A stretch of 46,582 bases of DNA from Caldicoprobacter oshimai DSM 21659 (GTDB lineage Bacteria > Bacillota > Clostridia > Caldicoprobacterales > Caldicoprobacteraceae), in contig JAGB01000005.1 in assembly GCA_000526435.1 (NCBI GenBank), forward strand, positions 1 to 46,582, in the 5' to 3' direction. This document shows, piece by piece, positions 19,557-28,210 of the stretch. The position numbers were made by a program, and so were the translations under genes. Numbering within the stretch: the first letter of the stretch is position 1; each line of letters begins with the position of its first letter. The notes beneath the pieces are model-generated. The model saw only the letters and a list, made by a program, of their open reading frames with translations. It was not told the DNA's origin and did not search any database.

Positions 19557-20170
19557 GAAGCGTGGAGACCACCGGCAAGACCATTGAAGAAGCTATTTTG
19601 ATGGCTGTGGCAAAGCTGGGTGTACAAAGGGACAACCTAGATATAGAAATTCTTGAAGAGCCCGTTAAAGGTTTATTCGGAATAATAGGTGGTAGGAATG
19701 CCAGAATTCGAGCTACTATAAAGAGGAGCGTGAAGGACGAGATAAAGGAGTTTTTGTCCAGGGTTTTAGAGTTGATGGGGATTGAGGCGAAGATAGAGAT
19801 AACTGAGGAAGAGTCACAGATAATGGTAAAGCTGAGCGGTCAAAATATGGGATTGGTAATAGGTCGTAGGGGGGAGACGCTGGACGCACTTCAATACATT
19901 ACAAATCTCGCTGTAAATAGGAATAAGAGCGATTACAAGCGGATCATCATAGATACTGAAGAATATCGTAGCAAGAGGGAGGAGACTTTGAGGAAGCTGG
20001 CGAAGCGGCTGGCCAATAAAGTGCAGCGTACCAAAAAGAGCATCGTACTTGAACCAATGAATCCTTATGAGAGGCGCATCATACATTCTACTCTTCAGAA
20101 TCATCCATATGTGACCACATACAGCGAAGGAGAAGAGCCGTACAGAAAAGTGGTTATAAAGCTGAAATAA
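19553..20170 (+). CDS. khpB: RNA-binding protein KhpB/Jag
   Basis: A cytoplasmic RNA-binding protein tied to cell elongation and, in several Firmicutes, small-RNA or mRNA control. An N-terminal Jag domain (1-50, VETTGKTIEEAILMAVAKLG ... GLFGIIGGRNA), a KH domain with VIGRRGETLDALQ (about residues 103-115) and a C-terminal R3H domain (MNPYERRIIHSTLQ) are all visible in 205 residues. The GTG start overlaps the yidC stop, so the two are translationally coupled. Confidence 0.95.
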   Translation: MRSVETTGKTIEEAILMAVAKLGVQRDNLDIEILEEPVKGLFGIIGGRNARIRATIKRSVKDEIKEFLSRVLELMGIEAKIEITEEESQIMVKLSGQNMGLVIGRRGETLDALQYITNLAVNRNKSDYKRIIIDTEEYRSKREETLRKLAKRLANKVQRTKKSIVLEPMNPYERRIIHSTLQNHPYVTTYSEGEEPYRKVVIKLK

Positions 20171-20186
20171 TGGCTATTTTTTCATG

Positions 20187-20214
20187 TTAACCCAGTAGAT
20201 AATTACTGGGTTAA
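20187..20214. terminator. hairpin after khpB, probable terminator
   Basis: A perfect 11-bp stem (TTAACCCAGTA, 20187-20197; TACTGGGTTAA, 20204-20214) around a 6-nt loop, 17 bp after the khpB stop. The following tract is T/A-rich (ATATTTATG) rather than a clean T-run, so termination may be partial and mnmE could be read through. Confidence 0.6.
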
Positions 20215-20284
20215 TATTTATGTTTAAAATGATAAACTTAGTAAATACTATTTTGCTAGGCAAGTAAAAAGAGGATGAGATGTT

Positions 20285-21664
20285 ATGGCAATGGCTTTAG
20301 AAGATACGATTGCGGCAATTTCAACGCCTATCGGTGTAGGCGGCATTGGCATCGTGAGGATGAGCGGAGGTAAATCCCAGGATATCTTAAGGAAGATGTT
20401 CAGAACCAAAAGCGGCAGACTGCCGGCCGATTTTGAAAATCGTCGATTTTATTATGGGCATATAGTAGATGGCGATGGGCGGATCATCGATGAGGTCCTT
20501 GTGGTAGTCATGAAAGCCCCCCATTCTTACACTAAAGAGGATATAGTCGAGATACACTGTCACGGTGGGATTATTCCACTCAGGCAGATACTGAGGCTTG
20601 CCATTGAGTACGGGGCTAGGCTGGCAGAGCCAGGAGAGTTTACCAAACGGGCGTTTTTGAACGGGAGGATTGACCTGGTCCAGGCCGAGGGAATAATGGA
20701 GCTTATATATTCCAAGACGGAGGCCCAGGCCAGGGCATCGGTACAGCACATGGAGGGCGCTTTGTCTGAAAAAATCCGCCGTATAAGAGGGAAATTGTTG
20801 GATATTATGGCACACATAGAGGTAACCATCGATTACCCGGAAGAAGATATAGAAGAAGTGCCGGTAGAGGATTATTTGCAGCGACTCAATGACGCGGTAA
20901 AAGAGATTGACTATCTGTTAAGTACGGCCGAACAGGGCAAGATAATCAGGCAGGGTGTCAAGGTAGTGATTGTGGGCAAACCCAACGTGGGCAAGTCTTC
21001 GCTTCTCAACGCTTTACTTAGAGAAAACCGCGCTATCGTTACCGATATACCTGGTACCACCAGGGATGTGATCGAGGAATCGCTCAGCATAAACGGCCTT
21101 TTGGTGAGGATACTCGATACGGCAGGTATAAGGGAGACCACTGATGTGGTGGAAGGGCTGGGAGTTGAACGGTCAAGGAAAAGCATTGAGGATGCAGACT
21201 TGGTATTGTGGGTGCTAGATGCATCCAGGCCATTTGATGATGAGGACAGGCGAATTATGGCTGAAATAGCCAGCAAAAGGGTAATAGTGGTGCTCAACAA
21301 GACCGATAAGCCTATCGTTTTGGATTTAAAGGATATTGAATTGGATGCGCCCGTCATACACACTTCCATGGTTTTAAATAAGGGAATAGAGGATATCGAG
21401 AAATGCATATACGATACCGTAATGGAGGGCAAAGTAGAAGCAAACGATGGGGTGCTCATAACCAATCTGCGGCATCAGGAGGTACTGCTAAGGGCAAAAG
21501 AGCATGTTGTGGAAGCGTTACGGGCTTTGGAAAGCGGTGTGCCGGTGGATCTGGTCTCAATTGATATACGAAGTGCTTGTGATGCGCTGGGCATGATTAC
21601 CGGAGAAACGGTGACAGAGGACCTGATTGATAAGATATTCTCAGAATTCTGCGTAGGAAAGTAG
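20285..21664 (+). CDS. mnmE: tRNA modification GTPase MnmE
   Basis: MnmE with MnmG installs the cmnm5 group on U34 of certain tRNAs. The 459-residue protein has an N-terminal formyl-THF-binding domain (DTIAAISTPIGVGGIGIVRMSG) and a helical domain interrupted by the G domain. G1 is GKPNVGKSSLLN, G2 is around TTRDVIEE, G3 is DTAGIR and G4 is NKTD. It ends in the conserved C-terminal CVGK box (CIGK type) whose cysteine is required in the family. GAGG lies about 10 nt before the ATG. mnmG follows within a few bases. Confidence 0.97.
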   Translation: MAMALEDTIAAISTPIGVGGIGIVRMSGGKSQDILRKMFRTKSGRLPADFENRRFYYGHIVDGDGRIIDEVLVVVMKAPHSYTKEDIVEIHCHGGIIPLRQILRLAIEYGARLAEPGEFTKRAFLNGRIDLVQAEGIMELIYSKTEAQARASVQHMEGALSEKIRRIRGKLLDIMAHIEVTIDYPEEDIEEVPVEDYLQRLNDAVKEIDYLLSTAEQGKIIRQGVKVVIVGKPNVGKSSLLNALLRENRAIVTDIPGTTRDVIEESLSINGLLVRILDTAGIRETTDVVEGLGVERSRKSIEDADLVLWVLDASRPFDDEDRRIMAEIASKRVIVVLNKTDKPIVLDLKDIELDAPVIHTSMVLNKGIEDIEKCIYDTVMEGKVEANDGVLITNLRHQEVLLRAKEHVVEALRALESGVPVDLVSIDIRSACDALGMITGETVTEDLIDKIFSEFCVGK

Positions 21665-21679
21665 GGGTTGAATGCGGCT

Positions 21680-23578
21680 ATGGAATTTTATGCAGGGGAT
21701 TATGATGTAATTGTAATAGGAGCTGGTCATGCGGGATGTGAGGCAGCCCTTGCCGCGGCGCGATTGGGCTGCAAGACGGCCGTTTTTTCCATAAGCCTCG
21801 AGGGAATAGCGCTTATGGCGTGCAATCCTTCAATAGGCGGTACTTCCAAGGGTCACCTGGTGAGGGAGATAGACGCTTTGGGTGGGCAGATGGGTATAAA
21901 TACCGACAAGACCTTTATCCAGATAAGGATGATAAATACCGGTAAAGGCCCTGCCGTCCATTCCTTGAGGGCTCAGGCCGATAAGAGGAACTATCACCTT
22001 CAGATGAAGCAGACGCTGGAAAGGCAAGAAAATCTTGATGTAAGGCAGGGTGAAGTGATTTCGATAAAGGTTAAGGGAGGGACTGTTGAAGGCGTCGTTT
22101 TAAGCACCGGCGAGTATTACAGTTGCCGTGCGATTGTGGTAGCTACTGGCGTTTATTTGAAGTCACGAGTGATCATAGGGGAGTATTCTGTAAACAGCGG
22201 TCCTTCCGGCCTTTTCCCTGCCAACTATTTATCCCAGTGCCTAAAGGACCTGGGTTTTAGGTTGAGAAGGTTTAAAACAGGGACTCCCGCTAGGGTCAAT
22301 CGTAAAACCATAGATTTTTCAAAGATGAAAGAGCAACCCGGAGATGAGATTATAATACCCTTTTCGTTCTTGCACGATACCATAAAGAGGGAGCAGGTGT
22401 CCTGCTGGCTTACCTATACCAATCAGCGTACCCATGAAATCATCTTGGAGAATCTGCACCGTTCGCCCTTGTATTCGGGCGTTATAGAGGGAATTGGGCC
22501 ACGGTACTGTCCTTCCATAGAAGATAAAGTGGTCAAATTCAGGGATAAGGAAAGCCATCAGGTATTTATAGAGCCTGAGGGATTCAATACGCTTGAGATG
22601 TATGTGCAAGGTATGTCCACCAGTATGCCCATCGATGTGCAGATTGCCATGTATCGAACTATCCCTGGACTGGAAAACGTCCAGATTATGCGGCCCGCCT
22701 ATGCTATTGAGTATGATTGCATCGATCCCACTCAGCTCAAGCTGTCACTGGAAAGCAAGGAAATAAAGGGTTTGTTCTTTGCCGGGCAGATAAACGGAAG
22801 CTCGGGCTATGAGGAGGCTGCAGCTCAAGGAATTATAGCCGGCATAAACGCTGTACAGTATATAAAAGATCAGCCTCCGTTGATTTTAGACCGTTCACAG
22901 GCCTATATAGGGGTATTGATTGATGACCTTGTTACTAAAGGCACCAATGAGCCATACAGGATGATGACCTCGCGTGCCGAGTATCGCTTGCTGCTCAGGC
23001 AGGACAACGCTGATCTAAGGCTTACAGAAATAGGCCGAAAAATTGGGCTGGTGGATGACAGAAGGTACGATTTGTTCATGCGAAAAAGGGAGATGGTAGA
23101 AAAGGAACTGGCCAGGCTGAAGGAAGTAGTGGTAGGACCTACTGATAAGATACTCGATTTTCTGAGAAAAAAGGGGTGTTCACTGATAAAGAGTGGGATT
23201 ACGCTGTATGACCTGCTCAAAAGGCCTGAAATTCAATACAGCGACTATGAAGAGCTGGGGCTTGCCAATCCTGAGCTGACCAGGCAGGAAAAGGAGCAGG
23301 TCGAAATCCAGGTAAAATATGAAGGATATATTAAGAAGCAGATTCAACAGGCGGAGCAGTTCAGAAAGATGGAAAATAAGCTAATACCGGAGGATATAGC
23401 CTACGACGATATACCCGGGCTTAGAAACGAGGCAAGGCAGAAACTCAAGGAGATAAGGCCGCGTTCCATAGGACAGGCCTCCAGGATTTCTGGAGTATCG
23501 CCGGCTGATATATCGGTTTTAATGATTTACATGGAAAAGATGAGGAGGAAAAAGGCCAGTGAAGAACTTCAGCAGTGA
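21680..23578 (+). CDS. mnmG: tRNA uridine-5-carboxymethylaminomethyl modification enzyme MnmG
   Basis: The FAD-dependent partner of MnmE. The Rossmann FAD motif [19 protein letters not shown] is near the N-terminus. The family signatures [43 protein letters not shown] and [16 protein letters not shown] follow, with a C-terminal helical MnmE-binding region. I start at ATG 21680 (632 residues) with AGGGG about 12 nt upstream. The TTG at 21668 touches that RBS. The end overlaps rsmG by 20 bp, indicating coupled translation. Confidence 0.96.
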   Translation: MEFYAGDYDVIVIGAGHAGCEAALAAARLGCKTAVFSISLEGIALMACNPSIGGTSKGHLVREIDALGGQMGINTDKTFIQIRMINTGKGPAVHSLRAQADKRNYHLQMKQTLERQENLDVRQGEVISIKVKGGTVEGVVLSTGEYYSCRAIVVATGVYLKSRVIIGEYSVNSGPSGLFPANYLSQCLKDLGFRLRRFKTGTPARVNRKTIDFSKMKEQPGDEIIIPFSFLHDTIKREQVSCWLTYTNQRTHEIILENLHRSPLYSGVIEGIGPRYCPSIEDKVVKFRDKESHQVFIEPEGFNTLEMYVQGMSTSMPIDVQIAMYRTIPGLENVQIMRPAYAIEYDCIDPTQLKLSLESKEIKGLFFAGQINGSSGYEEAAAQGIIAGINAVQYIKDQPPLILDRSQAYIGVLIDDLVTKGTNEPYRMMTSRAEYRLLLRQDNADLRLTEIGRKIGLVDDRRYDLFMRKREMVEKELARLKEVVVGPTDKILDFLRKKGCSLIKSGITLYDLLKRPEIQYSDYEELGLANPELTRQEKEQVEIQVKYEGYIKKQIQQAEQFRKMENKLIPEDIAYDDIPGLRNEARQKLKEIRPRSIGQASRISGVSPADISVLMIYMEKMRRKKASEELQQ

Positions 23579-24284
23579 AGTTGAACTTTTGAAAAGCGGC
23601 CTTTTGCAGTGGGGTATCGAGATAGATGACGTAAAAGTTGAACAGTTTAGGAAGTACGTCTATCTTTTGGTCGAATACAACGAAAAGGTGAATTTGACTG
23701 CCATTACAGAACCCAGGGAGATTATAATACAGCATTTTTTGGATTCTCTTGGCCCTTTGACTATGGACATTTTGCAGCCCGGGATGAGGATAATGGATGT
23801 GGGCTCTGGTGCCGGTTTTCCTGGCATTCCTATAAAGATAGCCATTTCCGAATTGGATATGGTGTTGCTAGACGCTTCTAAAAAGCGGGTGAACTTCTTA
23901 AACTACGTCATAAGATCTTTGGAGCTTGATGGGATAACGGCTGTTCATGGAAGAGCGGAGGAGTTGGGACGGTCTCAGTATAGAGAAGCGTTTGATGTGG
24001 TGGTATCCCGGGCGGTGGCTCCTCTCAGGGTGCTTTGTGAATACTGCATCCCTTTTTTGCGCCCGGGAGGATTTTTTTTGTCGTATAAAGGGCCTGGTGC
24101 TTTGGAAGAGCTTGAAGCGTCAAAAAACGCGATTGATGTTCTGGGTGGGAATTTTGTTGAGATAAGAAATATTAAAGTGCCGTTTTCAGAGAAAACTCAT
24201 AATATTGTGGTGATACGAAAGGAAAAAAGGACTCCGAATAGATATCCTCGATCGCCCGGAAAACCTCAAAAATCGCCATTGTGA
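23559..24284 (+). CDS. rsmG: 16S rRNA (guanine-N7) methyltransferase RsmG
   Basis: Methylates G527 of 16S rRNA using SAM; loss gives low-level streptomycin resistance in other bacteria. The SAM loop [15 protein letters not shown] and the later VSRAVAPL and SYKGP stretches mark the family, in 241 residues. The GTG start at 23559 has GAGGAGG 10 nt upstream and lies inside the mnmG end. The final codons form one arm of the terminator, and the stop codon lies at its loop. Confidence 0.95.
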   Translation: MKNFSSEVELLKSGLLQWGIEIDDVKVEQFRKYVYLLVEYNEKVNLTAITEPREIIIQHFLDSLGPLTMDILQPGMRIMDVGSGAGFPGIPIKIAISELDMVLLDASKKRVNFLNYVIRSLELDGITAVHGRAEELGRSQYREAFDVVVSRAVAPLRVLCEYCIPFLRPGGFFLSYKGPGALEELEASKNAIDVLGGNFVEIRNIKVPFSEKTHNIVVIRKEKRTPNRYPRSPGKPQKSPL

Positions 24285-24297
24285 TGGCGATTTTTTT
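24268..24297 (+). terminator. rsmG terminator overlapping its stop codon
   Basis: AAATCGCCAT (24270-24279) pairs perfectly with ATGGCGATTT (24284-24293) around a TGTG tetraloop, followed by a run of T. The rsmG stop TGA (24282-24284) straddles the loop and the first base of the descending arm. Confidence 0.9.
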
Positions 24298-24422
24298 GTG
24301 TCAACATACAAATATAGAGAAAAATGAAGAAAAATGAAAATAAAAAGAGAAAATTTTAATAATATAATAATAAACAAAAATTTCAAAAAAATTTAAGCAA
24401 TTAAGAAGGAATTTAAGAATTT

Positions 24423-25289
24423 ATGGCGAATATTATAAAGCGAATGGGGGCGATAGAGGTGTTAAGGGTTATAAGAAAAGGCGTATCGGGTAACTGCATG
24501 ATGGTGCAGCAGATCCCGATTGATAAGATAAGGCCAAATCCTTATCAGCCCCGAAAGGAGTTTTCAAAGCAGGGGCTGGAAGAGCTATCTCAATCCATAA
24601 GGCAGTATGGGGTGCTGCAACCAATAACTGTTAGAAAGGTCGGCTCTGATGCTTATGAATTGATTGCTGGCGAAAGGCGATTGCGCGCCTGTCAAATGAT
24701 AGGGATGGAGTATATACCTGCAATAGTCCTAAACATCCATGAGAGGGATTCGGCAATTATAGCTATGATAGAAAACCTTCAGAGGGAAGATTTACATTAT
24801 TTAGATGAGGCAATGGGGTATGCCTGTCTGATACAAGATCATGGCTTTACCCAAGAGGAGTTGGCCAAGAGGATAGGGAAAAATCAATCTACCATTGCCA
24901 ATAAGATGCGCCTTCTCAAGCTCCCGGACAATATAAAGAAGATGTTGTTGGAGAATAATCTAACCGAGCGGCACGCCAGGGCATTGCTCAGATTGCCCGA
25001 TGATGATTTGAAATTGAAGGTTTTAGAGCAGGTCATAAGCAAAAAATACAATGTAAAAGAGACTGAAATGTTGATAGAGAGGATATTGAGAAAGCTTCAG
25101 TCGGACAAGCTTGGGACCATTAAACGCACAAAGGTGAAGCAGGCATGCAAGAAAGATGTGAGGATTTTTATAAATACTATTAAGAAAGCTGTAAACATGA
25201 TAAAAGAGTATGGGCTTAATCCACAGATGACGCAAATTGACAACGAGGACAGTGTGGAAATAATTGTAAAAATACCTAAGTATTCGTAA
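24423..25289 (+). CDS. noc: nucleoid occlusion protein Noc (ParB paralogue)
   Basis: A CTP-dependent DNA clamp that, in Bacillus, spreads from Noc-binding sites and blocks FtsZ assembly over the nucleoid. The ParB/Srx N-domain (30-125) contains the nucleotide motif GERRLRA (83-89). The helix-turn-helix at about 141-168 reads GKNQSTIANKMRLLKLP. The Q and K positions in that helix match the set described for Noc rather than ParB; the true ParB here has SRSAVANALRLL. The first 28 residues (MANIIKRMGAIEVLRVIRKG) could be the amphipathic membrane-targeting segment of Noc. Weak AAGGAA RBS. The upstream 130 bp is very A+T-rich. Confidence 0.85.
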   Translation: MANIIKRMGAIEVLRVIRKGVSGNCMMVQQIPIDKIRPNPYQPRKEFSKQGLEELSQSIRQYGVLQPITVRKVGSDAYELIAGERRLRACQMIGMEYIPAIVLNIHERDSAIIAMIENLQREDLHYLDEAMGYACLIQDHGFTQEELAKRIGKNQSTIANKMRLLKLPDNIKKMLLENNLTERHARALLRLPDDDLKLKVLEQVISKKYNVKETEMLIERILRKLQSDKLGTIKRTKVKQACKKDVRIFINTIKKAVNMIKEYGLNPQMTQIDNEDSVEIIVKIPKYS

Positions 25290-25344
25290 AGGTAATGCTG
25301 CGCGTTAAACGGAAGTTATTAAAATTCATATTTTATAAAAAAGT

Positions 25345-25392
25345 AAAATACGGCATAACCGCAAAAATTGGTGATGCCGTATTTTGTTTTTA
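25345..25392 (+). terminator. noc terminator
   Basis: A perfect 12-bp stem, AAAATACGGCAT (25345-25356) with ATGCCGTATTTT (25374-25385), then GTTTTTATT. Confidence 0.85.
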
Positions 25393-25398
25393 TTGCCC

Positions 25399-25427
25399 TT
25401 TAAATTGATGTGATATTTTAATATAAT
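25399..25427 (+). promoter_or_regulatory. parA-parB promoter
   Basis: TTTAAA (25399-25404), 17 bp spacer, perfect TATAAT (25422-25427), about 57 bp before the parA ATG. The noc terminator just upstream means parAB has its own transcription unit. Confidence 0.7.
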
Positions 25428-25484
25428 ATAGTTTAAAGAACAGTTATTCTCTGCTTGAAAATGAAATGAAGGGGTTGTTATTTC

Positions 25485-26258
25485 ATGTCAAAGGTGATTT
25501 CTATAGCCAATCAAAAAGGTGGGGTGGGTAAGACAACGACAAATGTAAACTTAAGTGCGTGTATAGCGGCTCTAGGTAAAAGGGTATTGACTATAGACAT
25601 AGACCCACAGGGTAATACCACAAGCGGATTGGGAATTGATAAGAATAAAATTGGCTGTTCTATTTATGACGTATTAATAAATGGAATTGATGTAAAGCAG
25701 GCTATATTGTCTACCAAAATAGATAATCTCGATATCATACCTTCAAATATACAGCTTGCAGGAGCTGAAATAGAGATGGTACCCATGATTGCCAGGGAAA
25801 CCATTCTTAAAAAAGCTATTGAACCCATTAAGGAAGAGTACGACTATATTTTTATAGATTGTCCCCCTTCTTTAGGGCTTCTTACTATAAACGCTTTGAC
25901 TGCTTCAGATAAGGTTATAGTGCCAATTCAATGTGAATACTATGCCCTTGAGGGTTTGAGCCAACTGATCAATACAATTAACATTGTAAAGAAGAACTTA
26001 AATCCGTCTCTGGAGCTTGAAGGCGTTGTATTGACCATGTTTGATGCCAGAACCAATCTTTCAATACAGGTCGTGGAAGATGTAAAAAGGCATTTTCGCG
26101 ATAAGGTGTATAAGACCATTATTCCTCGCAATGTCAGATTGGGTGAAGCCCCAAGTCATGGGATGCCCATAACGCTTTATGATCCCAAATGCGTAGGGGC
26201 TGTTGCATATTGCGAGCTTGCTGAAGAATTCATAGAGAATGATAGGGAGGCGATTTAG
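25485..26258 (+). CDS. parA: chromosome partitioning ATPase ParA/Soj
   Basis: A deviant-Walker ATPase that moves origins with ParB and, in Bacillus, also regulates DnaA. The deviant Walker A KGGVGKTTTNVNLS is at residues 10-23. Walker A' TIDIDPQGN, Walker B FIDCPPSLGLLTINAL and the DNA-contact region near PRNVRLGEAPSHG are present in 257 residues. AAGGGG precedes the ATG. The parB start follows the stop directly. Confidence 0.96.
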   Translation: MSKVISIANQKGGVGKTTTNVNLSACIAALGKRVLTIDIDPQGNTTSGLGIDKNKIGCSIYDVLINGIDVKQAILSTKIDNLDIIPSNIQLAGAEIEMVPMIARETILKKAIEPIKEEYDYIFIDCPPSLGLLTINALTASDKVIVPIQCEYYALEGLSQLINTINIVKKNLNPSLELEGVVLTMFDARTNLSIQVVEDVKRHFRDKVYKTIIPRNVRLGEAPSHGMPITLYDPKCVGAVAYCELAEEFIENDREAI

Positions 26259-27122
26259 TTGGCTAAACGCGGATTGGGAAGAGGGTTGGATGCCCTTCTT
26301 CAGCCTTATGATGCGCAAATGATTTCCTCTGGCCGGGAAGCTATTCAAGAGATAAAAATAACCGATATTGATCCAAACGTCAATCAGCCCAGAAAGCGGT
26401 TCGATGAGCAAAAGATAATGGAACTTGCCCAGTCTATAAAGCAGTACGGCGTCGTTCAGCCCATTATAGTCAGGCCAAACAACGGCAGATACATAATCGT
26501 TGTGGGAGAAAGGAGATGGCGAGCGGCACGGCTTGCCGGTTTGACCCATATACCAGCTATTGTAAGGGATGTGGACAAGCGCGAGCTGGTAGAGATAGCC
26601 TTGATTGAAAACTTGCAGCGTGAGGATTTGAATCCAATAGAAGAAGCACAGGGAATACGTCAGTTAATCGAGGAGTACGGGCTTACTCAAGAACAGGTTG
26701 CCGAAAGGATAGGGTGGAGCAGGTCAGCCGTGGCTAATGCTTTGCGGCTTCTTTCTTTGAGCGATGAGATCAAAAGCTATTTGGAGGATGGCAGATTGAC
26801 ATCGGGGCATGCGAGGGCACTGCTGGCTGTCGAAGATGAGCAGATGAGGTTAATGCTTGCAAAGAAGATAGTTGAAAAGGGCCTGAGTGTTAGGGAAGTT
26901 GAGCAAATAGTCAGGAATTTAAAGGGGCGTATAGGAGATAAAGAGAAGAACAAAAAGACAAGTACAAATAAGCCTGGCTATATTTTAGAAATTGAGGCTA
27001 GCCTGGAGGAACGCTTTGGGACTAGGGTTCAGATTACCCCAGGGAAAAAGAAGGGCGTAATTCAAATTGAGTATTATAGTGACAGCGATCTTGAAAGGAT
27101 AGTGGAGAAGCTGATGTCATAG
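26259..27122 (+). CDS. parB: chromosome partitioning protein ParB/Spo0J
   Basis: A CTP-dependent sliding clamp that loads at parS, recruits SMC and stimulates ParA. The N-terminal ParA-interacting segment KRGLGRGLDALL (residues 3-14), the CTP motif GERRWR (83-88), ENLQRED (117-123) and an HTH of ParB type (141-168, IGWSRSAVANALRLL) are visible, with a C-terminal dimer domain. The TTG start follows the parA TAG immediately, with GGGAGG 8 nt upstream. Two parS palindromes lie 4 bp after its stop. Confidence 0.96.
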   Translation: MAKRGLGRGLDALLQPYDAQMISSGREAIQEIKITDIDPNVNQPRKRFDEQKIMELAQSIKQYGVVQPIIVRPNNGRYIIVVGERRWRAARLAGLTHIPAIVRDVDKRELVEIALIENLQREDLNPIEEAQGIRQLIEEYGLTQEQVAERIGWSRSAVANALRLLSLSDEIKSYLEDGRLTSGHARALLAVEDEQMRLMLAKKIVEKGLSVREVEQIVRNLKGRIGDKEKNKKTSTNKPGYILEIEASLEERFGTRVQITPGKKKGVIQIEYYSDSDLERIVEKLMS

Positions 27123-27125
27123 CAT

Positions 27126-27141
27126 TGTTTCACGTGAAACA
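27126..27141. promoter_or_regulatory. parS site 1
   Basis: TGTTTCACGTGAAACA is a perfect 16-bp palindrome that fits the Firmicutes parS consensus TGTTNCACGTGAAACA. It begins 3 bp after the parB stop codon. Confidence 0.96.
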
Positions 27142-27150
27142 TTCCAGAAT

Positions 27151-27166
27151 TGTTTCACGTGAAACA
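27151..27166. promoter_or_regulatory. parS site 2
   Basis: A second identical TGTTTCACGTGAAACA, centred 25 bp from the first, with the palindrome extended to 22 bp by flanking AAT/ATT. It abuts the terminator shared by parB and cvpA. Confidence 0.96.
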
Positions 27167-27169
27167 ATT

Positions 27170-27197
27170 AAAGGGATTCGTTTATACGAATCCCTTT
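27170..27197. terminator. hairpin between parB and cvpA, containing the cvpA stop codon
   Basis: AAAGGGATTCGT (27170-27181) pairs perfectly over 12 bp with ACGAATCCCTTT (27186-27197), leaving a 4-nt loop. On the minus strand that loop is ATAA and holds the cvpA stop TAA. T-runs are short on both sides, so termination strength is uncertain. Confidence 0.75.
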
Positions 27198-27889
27198 ATA
27201 AAATTAGTAAATATGTTTAGTTTGAAGAAAAACTTTCCTAGAAAAGAGTTCTCTATTGATGAATAGATCATGTCGAGTGGAACCAGAGCCAATATAACTG
27301 GTACTAATGAGAACAACAGAAACATTAAAAATATCCCTCTTATCAACCCAATTCCAGCTCCTGCAACCCAGTCATACTTCTTTAAAGCAGGTAAACCTAT
27401 AACCTCCCTTGTAATGGATATGATGACCTGACAGGTTATTTTAATCATTACAAAGAGCGTTATAAAGCATAATATATTGAGTATTATATATGCCACGCTA
27501 TAGTTGAAGTATTCGCCAACAGTAGTAAGATGCGGCAAAGTGCCATTCAGCATGTTAAACATCAATAAACGATCGAAAGGGGGAGGTAGCTGGGCTCGAG
27601 TCACTATGTCTATTATTTGCTCTTCTGTCAATGAGGATACATGGAGAGCTTGTTCTTCAATCGACTGAACTTTGGATGCACCTTCTGTATAATATACGAG
27701 CTTTTTTATTAAATCGGGGTACCGATGTACAAGAAATTTTGAGAGCAAGGGATGAAATATAAGGGAGGCCAACCATGAAAAAAGGGAAGACAAAAAACTC
27801 AGAGCCGAAGCCACAAAACCATTGTATATACCGATTAGTGCACATATTGATAAAACAGCCAAGATTATGTAGTCAATATAATTCATCAT
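27182..27889 (-). CDS. CvpA family membrane protein
   Basis: A 235-residue membrane protein with the CvpA layout: an N-terminal segment NYIDYIILAVLSICALIGIYNGF, a second segment near 30-50, a soluble stretch (55-120), and two C-terminal segments (128-155 and 172-205, GAGIGLIRGIFLMFLLFSLVPVILAL). CvpA proteins are linked to envelope homeostasis and, in enterobacteria, to colicin V export; the function here is not known. The ATG overlaps the stop of the upstream small ORF as ATGA, so they are probably coupled. It lies on the minus strand against the rightward fork. Confidence 0.85.
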   Translation of the reverse strand: MMNYIDYIILAVLSICALIGIYNGFVASALSFLSSLFSWLASLIFHPLLSKFLVHRYPDLIKKLVYYTEGASKVQSIEEQALHVSSLTEEQIIDIVTRAQLPPPFDRLLMFNMLNGTLPHLTTVGEYFNYSVAYIILNILCFITLFVMIKITCQVIISITREVIGLPALKKYDWVAGAGIGLIRGIFLMFLLFSLVPVILALVPLDMIYSSIENSFLGKFFFKLNIFTNFIKGFV

Positions 27890-28086
27890 ATCCGAGCGCA
27901 GGAGACTCCATCTTCTTCAAGATGGAGAGGTATGCGCTCTTCTCTCCTTTCTAACATTAGAGTCTTGGTTTTCTCCACAAGTCTCAATCTGCTATGTTTT
28001 GCACTGTCATGTATCTTCTTTTCTGAAAGACTTCTTATAGCAAAATACCCCCCGCTACTCCTTAAACCCGCTATTATCCCAAGCAT
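27886..28086 (-). CDS. small ORF of unknown function coupled to cvpA
   Basis: Not recognised. From ATG 28086 it encodes 66 residues, soluble and charged, with a basic helix-like centre (SAKHSRLRLVEKTKTLMLERREER). Its TGA overlaps the cvpA ATG as ATGA. GGAGG is present but only 1 nt before the ATG, which is poor spacing. The frame stays open a further 21 codons upstream to TAG at 28150-28152 without another usual start, and those codons read like protein (ADGFRQYDRVKYGG). Either a real short coupled gene or the 3' remnant of a longer one. The 124 bp between it and the next gene also hold a mini-ORF (MVLGNMTE) with an AAGGA RBS. Confidence 0.4.
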   Translation of the reverse strand: MLGIIAGLRSSGGYFAIRSLSEKKIHDSAKHSRLRLVEKTKTLMLERREERIPLHLEEDGVSCARI

Positions 28087-28210
28087 GCCTCCGTATTTTA
28101 CTCTGTCATATTGCCTAAAACCATCTGCTTCCTTGATCGTGTTAAGAGGCTAGTCAATCATGGCTCCTCACAAGCCCTCACTTTCTTTAAGCGGAGGGTT
28201 GTTGACTCTT

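Noticed and set aside
20911-21465. 184-residue minus-strand ORF inside mnmE
   Set aside because: Serine-rich antisense shadow of mnmE with no RBS.
24285-24422. tRNA or small RNA in the A+T-rich gap before noc
   Set aside because: No cloverleaf or stable stem could be drawn; the stretch is mostly A/T with the rsmG terminator at its start.
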